This document shows positions 1-10,049 of a DNA stretch of 64,000 nucleotides, in pieces; positions within the stretch are counted from its first letter, which is position 1; each line of letters opens with the position of its first letter. This DNA comes from Steinernema hermaphroditum. Taxonomy: Eukaryota > Nematoda > Chromadorea > Rhabditida > Steinernematidae. Under the pieces are notes generated by a model that had not been told where the DNA came from, made no database searches, and saw only the letters and a program-made list of their open reading frames with translations. The stretch lies in contig CM059621.1 in assembly GCA_030435675.1 (NCBI GenBank), positions 3,286,001 to 3,350,000 of the forward strand. Reading direction: 5' to 3'. A program made the position numbers and the translations under genes.

Positions 1-296
1 TCCCGTTGCGATCTAAGCCTCTTAAATAGATGTGGTTCGAGTGTAGCTCTAGAGCACAAGGCCCACTGGTCGCTCAATGAGTGTGTTTGTGCCGCAAACA
101 CCCCGAGAAGGAGAAGTTCCGCCGCCGTTTCTGGAGGTTCAACGATTTCACATGTGCCGTGAACAGCACCGCCACCGGCCGGTTCGACAACAACATCGCG
201 CTTGCGGTGAAGCCGGCTACAAGAGACATCCTCTGTTTGTCTATTACTTGATGTCATATGAAGTGTAATGTCTTTGATTCATGAAATAAGGTAATG
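1..296 (+). repeat. Repeat B, 3' part (degenerate copy)
   Basis: The stretch from about 100 to 296 resembles the 3' half of the repeat-B family seen in full at 24767-25264 and 58452-58945. It shares the run about rebuilding 'GACATCCTCTGTTTGTCTAT' followed by a 'CTTTGATTC..GAAATAA' end. The 5' part before about 100 is not clearly matched. The copy is diverged and has no coding content that I recognise. Confidence 0.4.
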
Positions 297-332
297 AAAG
301 TGCGTTTCGTGATATACTCCTTTATCGAAATA

Positions 333-1653
333 CAGGGTGTCAACTAAATACTGTCACGCGCAAAAAACGCCATAATTTTTCGCAGGACGAACAAAACAAA
401 GCAATTTATATATCACTCGAAAGCGCATGAAATTCTCTACAACACAAAGTCAATCATATTCGAAATGGCTTCCTCGGGCGGCGATACAGGCGTCAAAAAC
501 GCCTCTGGAAATTCTTCAAGATTCCCACAGCGACTTCCGGCGTTATTTCCTTCCAAGCGGTCTGCAGAGCGCGCTTCACGGAATCCACACTAGCGTAGCT
601 TGTAGAGCAGACTTTTTGCTCCAGGACTGACCAAACATCGAAGTTTAGAGAGTTAAAAAGCGGAAAGTGCGGCGGCCAAACATTTCTCCTCCGACCCAAC
701 TTTTCCCCAAATTCTTCCAATTCTTCCAGTAAACAATTCGTGTCCTTGGCTCCATGGCCAGGCGTTTAGTCCTACTGAAACGTCCATGCGGTGTTGGGGG
801 GCAGATCTAGGACCCACGATTTCACCACGCCGCCCAGATCCAGGTTTTGGCAGTTCTTACCATTGCAGGTCACCCTTTTTTCCATGGACTTCGAAGAAAA
901 CCAGCTCCAGGTTCCCAAGTTCAGAAACCCCGGCCCAAACCATGATGGATTGTGGGGAATGGCTCTTTTCGGCAGTGATGTTGCTGGGAAGGCCTTTCGG
1001 AAGACGTTCACGGTGATCCCGGGTGTTTCCCAGCGGCTATACGGTGAAAATCTTCTAATACGAGAACAGAATGCTCTGGAGGCTCCCACCGCGGCCCTGG
1101 GCCTTCATCTTCTTCGCTTTCTCCTTTTTTTCAACCTTCATTCGATCGCTCAAAAGCTGTCCGCGCACCAGTTTGTAGGGATAGACCCCTAGATCTTGTT
1201 CCACCAGTCTTGTAACCGATGAGGCGCTGATTGGTGTTCCCTGGCCAGCTTTCTCATGTATCATGCTGGATTCTGGTTACTTTTCTTCTTGATGCTTTCT
1301 CTGGTTCTGGGAGTCCTGGCGGAGCGCGGCCTTCCACGTCACTGATGATCCTTGACTCCAGCAGTCTCCTGGTAACGTTTAATCACGCGATGAACTTACA
1401 TTAAATGAGGATTCAACGTCTTCGAAATCTTGGGTATTGGCATTCCACACTTGTGGTAGGCGACGATGGAAAAATGGTTTTTTTCTGAGACCATTCTTCT
1501 GAATAGCAGCGCATAAAATAACAAAGCAAATAGCAGTTCTAGATCAGAAAAGCATGCAGAACACGAATAAAACAAATGCCGGAGAGGAAAGTGCAGAAAA
1601 GCGCGAAAAATTCAAGAGTTCCGAACGCGTGACAGTATTTAGTTGACACCCTG
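333..1653 (-). mobile_element. Tc1/mariner-type DNA transposon, inactive (1321 bp)
   Basis: The element is bounded by a perfect 28-bp terminal inverted repeat (333-360 and 1626-1653, starting CAGGGTGTCAACTAAATACT) and flanked by TA on both sides (331-332 and 1654-1655), the target duplication of this superfamily. A broken transposase lies on the minus strand between the repeats. The TIRs are intact while the coding part is decayed, so the copy is non-autonomous today. Confidence 0.9.
430..1494 (-). pseudogene. Tc1/mariner-like transposase, broken
   Basis: Reading leftwards from a Met at 1494, the fragments follow the usual order of the family. First comes a helix-turn-helix region with 'VHRVIKRYQETAG', then a 'GRPRSARTPRTRE' linker. 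A second HTH contains 'SSVTRLVEQDLGVYPYKL' (about 1265-1160). The catalytic domain has 'ILFS-Y-stop-KIFTV' (about 1075-1045), 'SIMVWAGVSELGNLELVFFE' (about 950-890) and a C-terminal 'LNFDVWSVLEQKVCS' (about 650-600). In related proteins the first of these catalytic boxes reads FSDEK, so the first catalytic Asp has become Tyr and the next codon is a stop. Further stops and frameshifts interrupt the HTH region. It cannot encode an active enzyme. The family is certain; the exact clade within Tc1/mariner is not. Confidence 0.85.
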
Positions 1654-1721
1654 TATACGCTAAAACCTATTTGTCAACTCAATACTTAAGCCTTAAAATA
1701 ATAGCATAAATGCAAAATAAT

Positions 1722-2087
1722 CCCCTATATATAAACGGAGAACCGACGGGTCCGTTGGTCTCTGTGTGTGTGTGTTTTTCCGTGCGCACGGGGAAAACAC
1801 CCACAAAAAATAAAGACCCCGAGGGGAACCGAACTCGACACCGCCCGCTTACAAAACGGAGAACGTTCGCAATGAGCCACACAGACAAGGTGAGATGGTA
1901 GCACTCTACTTCTACTATGTCTCGGGCTACGCCCGCAGGGCTATGGTGTCTGGCCGCCCGCAGGGATACAGTTTTTTGGCCCCAACTTCAGATCTTTCCA
2001 TGTCCACCAATCTTGCCGCCCGCAGGGCTATGGGCTACTTGGCTTTTAGTACCTGGAGGGCACGAATTCGCGCGCAGCCGGGTTTAT
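1722..2087 (-). repeat. Repeat A copy 1: tRNA-derived SINE-like element (366 bp)
   Basis: It is closely similar to the 368-bp insertion at 60273-60640 and more distantly to 3907-4246. On the minus strand, 1886 to 1815 aligns with tRNA numbering without gaps at the key places. An A-box-like TGGCTCATTGCG lies exactly 44 nt before a B-box-like AGTTCGGTTCC. A five-pair anticodon stem (TCCGT/GCGGG) encloses the loop TTTGTAA (anticodon TGT, threonine type), and the T-loop is TTCGGTT. Five of seven acceptor pairs remain. About 200 bp of non-tRNA sequence precede the core (2087 to 1887), with three GCCCGCAGGG motifs, and about 90 bp follow it. The tRNA part is therefore internal, unlike a textbook SINE head. 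Confidence 0.75.
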
Positions 2088-2124
2088 AAACGAAGAAACA
2101 TAGAACACGAGCATATACATATCA

Positions 2125-2316
2125 TCAAGCATTTATGTGGAAGAACTCCTCTCTCAGAGTTCTAAATGGAGCACCATTCCATTGTTTTCTTTTTTGAGTC
2201 TTCAAATGGTAGCGAAGACCAGAGGTGTTCGAATCCGTTCGCGCTATGAATTTCTTGCAATCCTTGCAGGTAGCAGATGTTTGATGAAAAACGAAATACT
2301 CGTCGTAGATTCCCAT
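2125..2316 (-). pseudogene. BED-type zinc-finger fragment (probable hAT-like transposon relic)
   Basis: From a Met at 2316 the frame reads about 63 residues with the BED-finger layout: an aromatic start 'DEYFVF', then 'CKDC' (Cx2C), 'NTSGLRYHL' and a basic tail. The second zinc-binding His expected 3-5 residues after HL is not seen (the sequence continues KTQKRK), so the finger is probably defective. BED fingers are typical of hAT transposases. No transposase domain follows before the stop, so I call it a relic. The open frame continues upstream to 2451 but that part is low-complexity and Arg/Pro-rich. Confidence 0.5.
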
Positions 2317-2600
2317 GATACGGCGAGGGGATATTCGGCGAGTGGACGGCGGAAAAGGACGAGGAAAACTATCCACACCGTACGCGAAGTGAGAATTTCC
2401 GCGCCTTCGTGGCGGGACCAAGGCTACTCTCGTCTCGCCACTCCCGGCCATTTGTTGAGAGTCGAGAGACCAAAAAAAACCCCGAGAGGCCGGAAGTTGA
2501 GAGTGTACACAGCCCTGGTCACGACGTTACATCGACTAGGCCAGCCTAGTCAACGGAATGTAATTCACCAGCGAAGGATTTCGCTTATCTCTTAATACTA

Positions 2601-3904
2601 CAGGGTGTTCCATAAGTTCTGTAACGGATTTCAAAATGTGTGTTTTGAGTTGATTTTTTTTGCTTTTCACTTATTTTGACGCTTACTGCGCTTTTCTTGG
2701 CCCTTTTTTATCTTATATCCACTGTTTCCCTGATATTCCGCAATATTATAAGAATTTGTCATGGCCTCCAAAGAAAAGAGTTTCGCGGCCGTTTCGTATT
2801 TCGCGGAAGGAAGTCAAAATCGGACATTGGAAAGTTGCTGAATCTGGCTCGCGGAAAGCTTGTACGGCAGCGAAACGACTTCTGCGCCTTTATGAAGCCG
2901 CGAAATTCATAGAACCTAGTCCTAGAAGTGAAAGACCGAAGAGTGCGCGAACCAGATTGATGATTTAAGCTGTGAAGAAGCGATTTGAGCGAAATCCGGA
3001 GTGATACATTAGAAAAATGGCCTTGGACTCCAAAAATATTGAAACCATCCACCCAATGCATTGTGAACGATAACCTGAAGCTAATCTCGCCCAGAAAATC
3101 CACTGGATACGTGCCGACGCATCACAGAGAGAAGTATAGAAGGGAAAAATGGAAGAGTCTGATAGCCGTGGCCACGAGCAAAGAAATTCGTTTACTCCTG
3201 TTCACGGCTCAATTAATTTTTTCGATTAAATTATTCCCAAATCAGCATAACGAGTGAGTTTTCCATGAAGCAGGCTCTTCTCGATCTGTTTAGTTCAAAA
3301 GGAACCATTTCCCATCGAAGCCCGTCATGGTATGCGCTAAAATATGCGGGATGGGCCAAACGAAACCCGTTTTTATCCAAAAAGGGGTCAGGATTGATTC
3401 GAAAATCTATCAAGAATGGAATTTGAAGGCATATGTGGCAAGATTCACTTAGGAACACTTTAAAAACGATAATTAGGTGTTCCAGAAAGAGTTGATTCCG
3501 GCGCAGGGACCGAAATTATCGATGGAGGTCGCGAATCAGATCTGCCCCAAGTTAGTGGGGTAAGGACATGTGGCCCTTCATTAGCGCCGACCTGAGCCCA
3601 CTGGACTATGCCATCTATGGATTCTTGGAGAGTGAAGTCTCGCGAATCCAGAACACTAGCTTAAACAGTCTGAAGCGATCTCTGGAGCGAGCATAGGCGA
3701 TGAACTGCTCGTGGCCACGACGAAGAATTGTAAAAAATTCCTTGAAGCCTTTTCTCCCACTGAATGTGGCGATTTCAATTAATCGTTATAGATAATTGTT
3801 CTCCTGGTTCTCTTTTATAGGTGTACCAATTTTCACGCGAATCCGTTGGATTTTCGTCGAGATATAGCCATTTTTAGGCGTTACAGAACTTATGGAACAC
3901 CCTG
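2601..3904 (+). mobile_element. Second Tc1/mariner-type transposon, inactive (1304 bp)
   Basis: The element has perfect 26-bp terminal inverted repeats (2601-2626 and 3879-3904, beginning CAGGGTGTTCCATAAGTTCT) and is flanked by TA (2599-2600 and 3905-3906). The TIR sequence differs from the element at 333-1653 after the shared CAGGGTGT, so this is another family. Its 3' half (3206-3904) is repeated almost exactly at 4823-5521. Confidence 0.9.
2761..3780 (+). pseudogene. Tc1/mariner-like transposase, broken
   Basis: The frame starts at 2761 with 'MASKEKSFAAVSYF' and is then riddled with stops and frameshifts. A recognisable C-terminal catalytic block lies at about 3568-3690: 'DMWPFISADLSPLDYAIYGF' followed by 'LESEVSRIQNTSLNSLKRSL'. 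The aspartate in SPLDY corresponds to the third catalytic residue of related transposases and is still present. At least ten in-frame stops separate the pieces, so the gene is long dead. I rest the assignment on the block above plus the TIRs and TA duplication. Confidence 0.8.
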
Positions 3905-3906
3905 TA

Positions 3907-4246
3907 CATCCTTTAATTTTGCATAGGCTATTGCTAAAGGCATCTGCCTTCGTGTGTTGTATTGGCGCTGAAGCAAAGGGCTGAAGTTGGAGCCGGAAAA
4001 CTGTACAACAAACTGTAAACACATAGACAATTTGTGGCATAGTGGCACTGAATCGGTTGAATGAAAATGTCTGTATGCTTCATTACGAACGTGTCTGATT
4101 TGCAATTGATCGGGATCGGTTCGAAGCCGGCCCGTGTTCTGTTCTGTCTGGTGCCTGAAAGCGATCGCTCCTCGAATGATAGAATGCGGTCGCTCTCCTG
4201 CGCATAGAAAAACACACACTGACGTTGGTTTGGCGATTATATACAG
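3907..4246 (+). repeat. Repeat A copy 3 (diverged), next to the mariner end
   Basis: Compared on the opposite strand with 1722-2087, it keeps the terminal 'TCCCCTRTATATAA' (reverse complement at about 4235-4246), the 'TGTGTGTTTTTC' stretch and the run 'AGGGCTGAAGTTGGAGCC'. It also keeps the tRNA-like core, here on the plus strand at about 4069-4140. The T-arm is the best preserved of the three copies (CGG-TTCGAAG-CCG, a perfect B-box). The anticodon stem is decayed. The distal end abuts the mariner TA at 3905-3906, so the transposon probably landed in or beside it. Confidence 0.6.
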
Positions 4247-4822
4247 GGGATTGCAGCCGGAACTAGCTGCTAGCATCTGCGCCATCCCACTAGCATCCTT
4301 TTAATGAGGACAAAATCAGTAGCAAGTGATTGAAGCATTTACATTTCCCGTTAACTTGGCCGCAGTTAGTCGACGGCTGCGTCGATCTGCACTTGAGCAT
4401 GACCATGTTTTTATAACAGCTCCAGTAACCCGCAGAACGGCGCACAAAAACAGTGTCACATGACTAATCGACAATGATCGCTCAACTACTAAAAAAACAG
4501 ATAAGAATAGAAGGCACATGAATCTGTTCCGTAAAGTCATTCAACATTTGAGCCTTTAACCCATGACCATTTAACCTCAGAAAATGTGGATATTGCTTGT
4601 TCATAAATGTTTTTACCATACGTACTTTCACAATTCTTGCCTGCAATGTTCGTTTGCTCTTTTGATTTTCCAAATCGAATCAGTACCACAGATTGATGAT
4701 GTTTTTCGTCGCAAAGGCGACAAAACACACTATTTTGGTCGTATTCACTTTAATCCGAAAATATCGCGTGAGGAAAAACGTCACCACTGTCATGCACTGT
4801 CAAAGAAAGTGTTTTGAAACAT
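4247..4822. other. Spacer with no recognisable gene
   Basis: There are short open frames on both strands (up to about 77 codons) without a domain that I recognise. A minus-strand frame from 4728 starts 'MFCRLC' and is basic, which may be another transposon scrap. I see no TIRs or RNA genes. Confidence 0.4.
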
Positions 4823-5521
4823 GGCTCAATTAATTTTTTCGATTAAATTATTCCCAAATCAGCATAACGAGTGAGTTTTCCATGAAGCAGGTTCTTCTCG
4901 ATCTGTTGAGTTCAAAAGCAACCATTTCCCGTCGAAGCCCGTCATGGTATGCGCTAAAATATGCGGGATGGGCCAAACGAAACCCGTTTTTATCCAAAAA
5001 GGGGTCAGGATTGATTCGAAAATCTATCAAGAATGGAATTTGAAGGCATATGTGGCAAGATTCACTTAGGAACACTTTAAAAACGATAATTAGGTGTTCC
5101 AGAAAGAGTTGATTCCGGCGCAGGGACCGAAATTATCGATGGAGGTCGCGAATCAGATCTGCCCCAAGTTAGTGGGGTAAGGACATGTGGCCCTTCATTA
5201 GCGCCGACCTGAGCCCACTGGACTATGCCATCTATGGATTCTTGGAGAGTGAAGTCTCGCGAATCCAGAACACTAGCTTAAACAGTCTGAAGCGATCTCT
5301 GGAGCGAGCATAGGCGATGAACTGCTCGTGGCCACGACGAAGAATTGTAAAAAATTCCTTGAAGCCTTTTCTCCCACTGAATGTGGCGATTTCAATTAAT
5401 CGTTATAGATAATTGTTCTCCTGGTTCTCTTTTATAGGTGTACCGATTTTCACACGAATCCGTTGGATTTTCGTCGAGATATAGCCATTTTTAGGCGTTA
5501 CAGAACTTATGGAACACCCTG
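4823..5521 (+). mobile_element. Truncated copy of the second mariner (3' 699 bp)
   Basis: This block matches 3206-3904 with a constant offset of 1617 bp, no indels and only a handful of substitutions (I count about seven, roughly 99% identity). It includes the same dead transposase C-terminus and the right-hand terminal repeat, followed by TA at 5522-5523. The left half and left TIR are absent. Confidence 0.9.
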
Positions 5522-6055
5522 TACATCTCGTGGACACTTTCGAGAGCGCCGACAGTAAGCTTCGTTGAGATGGGAAGAGGATGAACCTGGCTATCGACGA
5601 ATGTGTCTGTCGCAACCGACAACACAACAAAATCTAACTCTCCTCCTCCATGCGTTACCAATAAAATACCAAGACACACAAAGAATTTGAGAGTGCGGAG
5701 GAGTACATAGTAGTGCGATCATTGATTATAGTAAACCATAAAGTGAGTCAGTGAAAAAAAGCGGAACAGAGCGACGGTTCACGCTGCCAGTTATGCGTTG
5801 ATATTTGAGTATAACGTGGAAACGGAGCCAGCCCATATTCTCAGGAGTTCTGTGTCCGATGTGTGGGCTCTCAATTACAAAAATAATTACGGATATTCAG
5901 TCAAAGCACGAAAGTCAAAGCACGAGAGTCAACATGGCAAACAAAGCAGACATAACAAACACGCGTGTGTCATCGAGGACTATCTGAAAGAGAATACATC
6001 GAAATAATATATTTTTCAAAAGAGAATTGATTAGCGAACAATCGTAGTCTTGGTT
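5522..6055. other. Spacer with no recognisable gene
   Basis: An open frame at 5798-6007 (69 codons, basic, no domain recognised) is the longest. I see no splice-supported gene, RNA or repeat. Confidence 0.35.
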
Positions 6056-6178
6056 GACTTGACTTGACTTTATTTCACGATTCAAAGGCATTACGCCTTG
6101 CGCGACACCGAATAATAGACAACAGAGGATGTCTCTTTGCAGCCGGCTTCATCCCTGGCGTAGCGGTAGTCATCAGGT
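6056..6178 (-). repeat. Repeat B, 3' fragment
   Basis: On the minus strand this is the 3' end of the family: a stretch ending in 'CTTTGAATCGTGAAATAAAG' followed by three units of the tail motif TCAAG. It is clearly related to 24767-24880 and 58820-58945. Only about 120 bp remain (5'-truncated). Confidence 0.7.
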
Positions 6179-6644
6179 TCTTCGAAAATGACAAATTCCA
6201 CCGTTATATTCAAAGCCATTGGAGCATTTTCAATAGGCCACTTTTTATCGCTGATTTACTAAGGAGAAAAGCACGGATTATTTAATTTCCTACGAGATCT
6301 CAGGACGCACCTATGTTCCCAAATTTCCCTGGAAACGAACATTCCATATTCTATCCAAATATTTGCTCCATCTACCGTATAGTATCGCGTGCAGATTTTA
6401 GCGTTTTGATGTTTTTAAGAAGTTGAAGCTGTACATGCGAGCTCATGTAATGGCCTGGTCGTCGATCATTCAAAGGTGGTTTTTTACCATATGACTTTTG
6501 AAGCTCAGCCGACGTGGCAGACGTGGCTATCCGATTTTCATTGAGTAACTGTGCCTATTTTTGGATTGTTTCGGATTATGTGGGCGAAAACCATCCATTG
6601 TATATTCAAATTGTGAGCGGATGCCAACGTGGCAATCCTATCCT
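6179..6644. other. Upstream intergenic stretch
   Basis: I see no gene or repeat here. It precedes the Gly/Ala-rich gene at 6706. Confidence 0.3.
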
Positions 6645-6705
6645 CAAACGATACAAAAGAGGGTCGGTGGGAGAGAGCGTCACTCATTCCAACGTTTTGT
6701 GAACC
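6645..6705 (+). promoter_or_regulatory. Conserved proximal promoter / 5' UTR of the Gly-rich gene
   Basis: This block (GATACAAAAGAGGG, GGTGGGAGAGAGCGTCACTC and CATTCCAACGTTTTGTGAACC up to the ATG) recurs almost unchanged, inverted, upstream of the paralogue at 45238-45300. Sequence further upstream does not match, so the shared piece is either the conserved core promoter and 5' UTR or the border of the duplicated unit. Confidence 0.55.
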
Positions 6706-7441
6706 ATGAAGGCGATCGCTCTCTTCTCTCTGCTCCTCCTTTCCGTCGCCCTGGCCGACAACGACCAAGGAAACAACGGTCTCCACCTGGGTGAGGGCCA
6801 CAAGAAGGACAAGAATGCAAGCGGAGAAAAGAACGGTGACGCCGGAGCCATTGGAGGTCTGCTTGGAGGTATCGGAGGTTCAGACGCCGCGTCCGGAGCT
6901 GCTGGTACGGCCACCAATGCCCTTGGAGGAATCCTCGGAGGTATCGGAGGTGCTGGAAACGCTGCTTCTGGAGCCAGCGGTGCTGCCTCTGATGTCACCA
7001 ACACTGCTACCAACGCACTTGGAGGAATCGTCGGAGGAGCCACTGGAGGAAAGGACGCCGCTTCCGGAGCTGCTGGAGACATCACTGGAGCTCTTGGAGG
7101 AATCACTGGAGGATCTGGTCCCCTCGGAGCCGTGACTGGAATTCTTGGAGGTGCCCAGGGCGCCGTTGGATCTGCTGGTGGAGGCATCGGAGGACTCGAC
7201 CTTTCCGGACTTCTGGGTGGTCTTGAGAAGACCATCACCGGAGTCGTCGGCGGAATCCCCATCGTCGGAGGTCTCGCCGCTGGTCCTATTGGCGGAATCC
7301 TCGGCCTCGTCATTTCCCTCCTCCAAACTGTCCTCAACCTCCGTAGGTTCTATTCCTCTCTTTACTCTACAGTAGCGTCTTTCAGTCGTCCCTCTCCTCA
7401 AGGGTCTTCCCGTCGTCGGCGGTGTCGTCGGAGGTCACTAA
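6706..7441 (+). CDS. Gly/Ala-rich secreted protein (230 aa)
   Basis: Two exons, 6706-7342 and 7386-7441. The 43-bp intron (GTAGGT..TTTCAG) is needed to reach the conserved end 'PVVGGVVGGH'; unspliced reading runs into Arg-rich nonsense. The start follows the block shared with the paralogue and gives a clear signal peptide (MKAIALFSLLLLSVALA, cleavage about residue 17). A short charged segment (HLGEGHKKDKN) follows. After that come about 130 residues of GGI/GGA, NALGGI and DAASGA repeats, then a hydrophobic Gly/Leu/Val tail. A poly(A) signal AATAAA lies at 7474-7479. The paralogue on the opposite strand is at 44499-45237. I do not recognise the family. The composition suggests a structural, surface or secreted matrix protein, but a hydrophobic antimicrobial-like role is also possible. 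Confidence 0.85.
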
Positions 7442-8120
7442 GCGTTCAACCTTTGTTTTCCAATTGGAAAATGAATAAATCTCTTGCATGAACATTATAC
7501 GTAGCAATTGTTTTGAGACAGGAACTGTGCAGAGTGTTATGTCGCTAGACGCGACTCGCTTCGGCAGAATTCTCGCGCATTCTAGATTCAACCTACCACA
7601 TCTACTGATTTCCCTCGCGATTGGGATCGAACAGAGGGCTTTTACCGAGCGGGGGCTAGAGGCGTTGAGAATTAAACGCGCGAGAGGGATACGTTCATCG
7701 TTGATTTGTTGTTCTTGCTGACATCGAGGCGTTTCGGACTAGCATCGTGTAGTTACAGATTGAGTTGTGCCCAGCGGAACGAAACTGAAAGAGTTTCAGA
7801 GTTGCAGAGCAGCGTCAACATCAAGGAAGGCAGCGTACCCCCAGTGGCACCGACTATCTTCAACGTTTCACCAATGCGTGTGGCACGATTGCCCTGTGAG
7901 TGTTCTGTTGTTCAATCGTTGTTCAATGTCACTCTGAGTCTCACCGCGATTGGTCACCGTACTTGTCTGAGTGTTGTCAATGCTGTATAGGCTAGCGACC
8001 GCTTTCCGCCTGTTCCATTCATAGCGCTCCAGCCGTATGTTTGTGTTGCCTAGCGCGATCATGTGCTTACGTGTTCGTCACCTATTTATTTATTTGTTAA
8101 CTATTGCATTAGTTTCAGAA
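7442..8120. other. Intergenic, 3' UTR of the Gly-rich gene and upstream of the RRM gene
   Basis: It holds the AATAAA at 7474-7479 and, at its right end, a polypyrimidine/AG site (AGTTTCAG, 8111-8118) just before the next ATG. That site could be a trans-splice acceptor or the end of a 5' UTR intron. No other gene is supported. Confidence 0.4.
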
Positions 8121-8945
8121 ATGGTTCTTGCTATGAGAAGCGCTCACAGAACTGCGCCCTTTGATGAACGCACCGTCTTCGTGAGCAACATCCATGAGCT
8201 CGTCACTCCAGCCATCCTTGAAGAGCTTTTCATTCAGGTTAGTGGTCACCTGTTTTGTTGGCTTCTTTCATGATTTTCGTTGCAGGTGAGCCCTGTTGAA
8301 GATGTCTTTCTGAGCGAAGGCGCCAACCGCTACGCTCTCGTTGCGCTGGATGACGAAGACTCCGTCCACTTTGCTTGCGATATGCTCGATGGGATCAGGC
8401 TGTATGGACTTCCGCTCGAAGTCAGGCCCAAGGCCGGGACGAACCAGTTGCATACCTACAATCGGAAGGAGGAGAAGAGTGAAGAAGAAGAGGTTGATAT
8501 CGGAAGGTTAGAACAGGGTTTTGGTATTGGTTACCTAACAATTCGTTTTAGTATGGTCAGCAACACTAATGGAAACAACAACAAACACGTGGAACTTATC
8601 GATCAGGAAGTTTCTGATGAGGACATAATTGTTATCGACGATACCGACCCTTTCGTCCCCTCCCTTCCTCCTTCCATCGGTGCTAATCCTACGTACATCG
8701 ATTCTCGTGGAGTTTTTCGTCCGCTGCTGCATGACAACAATGCTATTTATCGGCGCATTCCTGTAATTCTACACCCAGTGGACCTCTACAGGGACAGCTA
8801 CAGCTTCCATCGGCCAACCGTGCCCAATTTCTTTGATCCCAACATTGGGCACTTCATTGTGGGTCGCGGAGAAGCTCGTGGCAGCGGACAACCGCTTCGA
8901 CGTGGTCACAATGCATCCGGAGGTCACCGCCCTTTCGCCTATTAG
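8121..8945 (+). CDS. RRM protein, RBM7-like (243 aa)
   Basis: Three exons: 8121-8237, 8286-8506 and 8552-8945 (introns of 48 and 45 bp). The ATG at 8121 follows an AG acceptor by 2 nt. Residues about 15-95 form one RNA-recognition motif: RNP2 'TVFVSNI', helix 1 'VTPAILEELFIQ', RNP1-like 'NRYALVAL', and the C-terminal strand 'GIRLYGLPLEVRPKAGTN'. That last stretch (NGIKLYGRP-type) is characteristic of RBM7/RBM11, in animals a subunit of the nuclear exosome-targeting complex with MTR4 and ZCCHC8. An acidic segment (KSEEEEVD) and a low-complexity C-terminus rich in Asn, Pro, Arg and Gly follow. The second intron is a multiple of 3, so retention would stay in frame. Role in RNA surveillance is inferred from the RRM only. 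Confidence 0.8.
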
Positions 8946-9331
8946 AGAAGACCCATTTTTGGACATGATCGTGCGTTCTTAATACATTTGTACATTGTCG
9001 TCCAGTTACACTGTCGTGACGAATAAAATTCTCGACAGTCTCACAATCTATTATGATAACTTCACGCCCGCTCTAGTAACTACCGACACTGGCATTTGCT
9101 TTTTAGTGTTTGCTGACGTAACGCTGGCCGAGCTGTCTACGATTGCAAGCTCCTTCGCCGCCCAAATCATAGTGATCAATGAATAGAGATTGCAAAGGGT
9201 TTTCTCAAATGTGACCGAGATGATTACCTCTCCTCTCCGGCATGAAGTGCTTCCGAGAAATACAACCTTGATGCACTTGCTTTATTTGCTCACCTCTCAA
9301 CTGTAAAATACACATCCAGAACGTAACTGCT
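8946..9331. other. Convergent 3' region
   Basis: This is the space between the stop of the RRM gene and the stop of the minus-strand membrane gene. AATAAA-type signals are present around 9021. The 63-codon plus-strand frame here has no support. Confidence 0.4.
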
Positions 9332-10049
9332 CTAGCACTTGTCAACTCTGTAAACGTCGCGAGTGGTTTTGTCCATCTTCAAGTATTTGAAACTTTTGTA
9401 CGTCGTGTTGAAAAGCCAGCCATTGAACAGTATAGTGATTATAAGTATTCCGCACAGAATGCCGGTATTCGCCTTTGGACTGACAACTAAAGCGAACGTT
9501 TTGTTCGTTGACCGTAGGTGACTTACGCAAAGCTTCGCTTACTTCATAAACAGTTGGTTCAGACGCAGTTAGAACAATGAGCAGGATGATACAGGTTACA
9601 GCGATTCTAATCGGCTAGAATAAAGATTGAACATCATTCACACGCAGATATCTTACGCAATATACGATCATCGGAAGGAGAAAGTAGGGCACACAAGCAG
9701 CAGCTCCGTAAACGGTAAATGTTCCTATGACAACGTTGAGAGTTCCAGTGACGGTAAGTTGCGCAGCGAAGTGGTCTTTGAGCACGCTGCTTATGGACAT
9801 GACGATGGAGAACGTCCCGAATGCGATGCACAATGTCCCCATAAGGATTGTACCTGTCTCAAATATGAGATGTGTATATAACGTTCCAGAAAAACCGAAC
9901 TATTTAACCGTGTCTTATTTAAAACAAGATATCATTGACAAGTTTACTACAACAGAAAGAAAGAGATCTAGCAAAACAAAGTAAAACAAATCACTTACTC
10001 GCACATGCAGCACTCCAAACAAACAGCGCTCCGAATTGGTTGCCACCAT
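9332..10049 (-). CDS. LAPTM4-like tetraspan membrane protein A (164 aa)
   Basis: Four exons on the minus strand: 10049-9999, 9857-9657, 9614-9527 and 9486-9332 (165 codons with stop, all phases closing). The N-terminus ends exon 1 with 'CLFGVLHVR' and exon 2 starts 'TGTILMGTL'. The resulting Cys-rich HVRTGT..(I/L)xG entry into the first membrane helix is typical of LAPTM4/5-type lysosomal proteins and related nematode tetraspans. Four hydrophobic segments follow (about residues 18-40, 55-82, 84-102 and 120-142). The short cytosolic tail contains 'TTYKSFKYLKMDK'. Exon 2 uses an ATTTGAG acceptor; the nearby CAG, 4 nt downstream, would break the frame. It is a clear paralogue of 43222-44074. Endolysosomal location is inferred from the family. 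Confidence 0.75.

Noticed and set aside
1722..2087. Repeat A as a canonical Helitron
   Set aside because: The A|T target and a palindrome near one end fit, but the CTRR terminus is missing and the tRNA-like core is unexplained. I left the class open.
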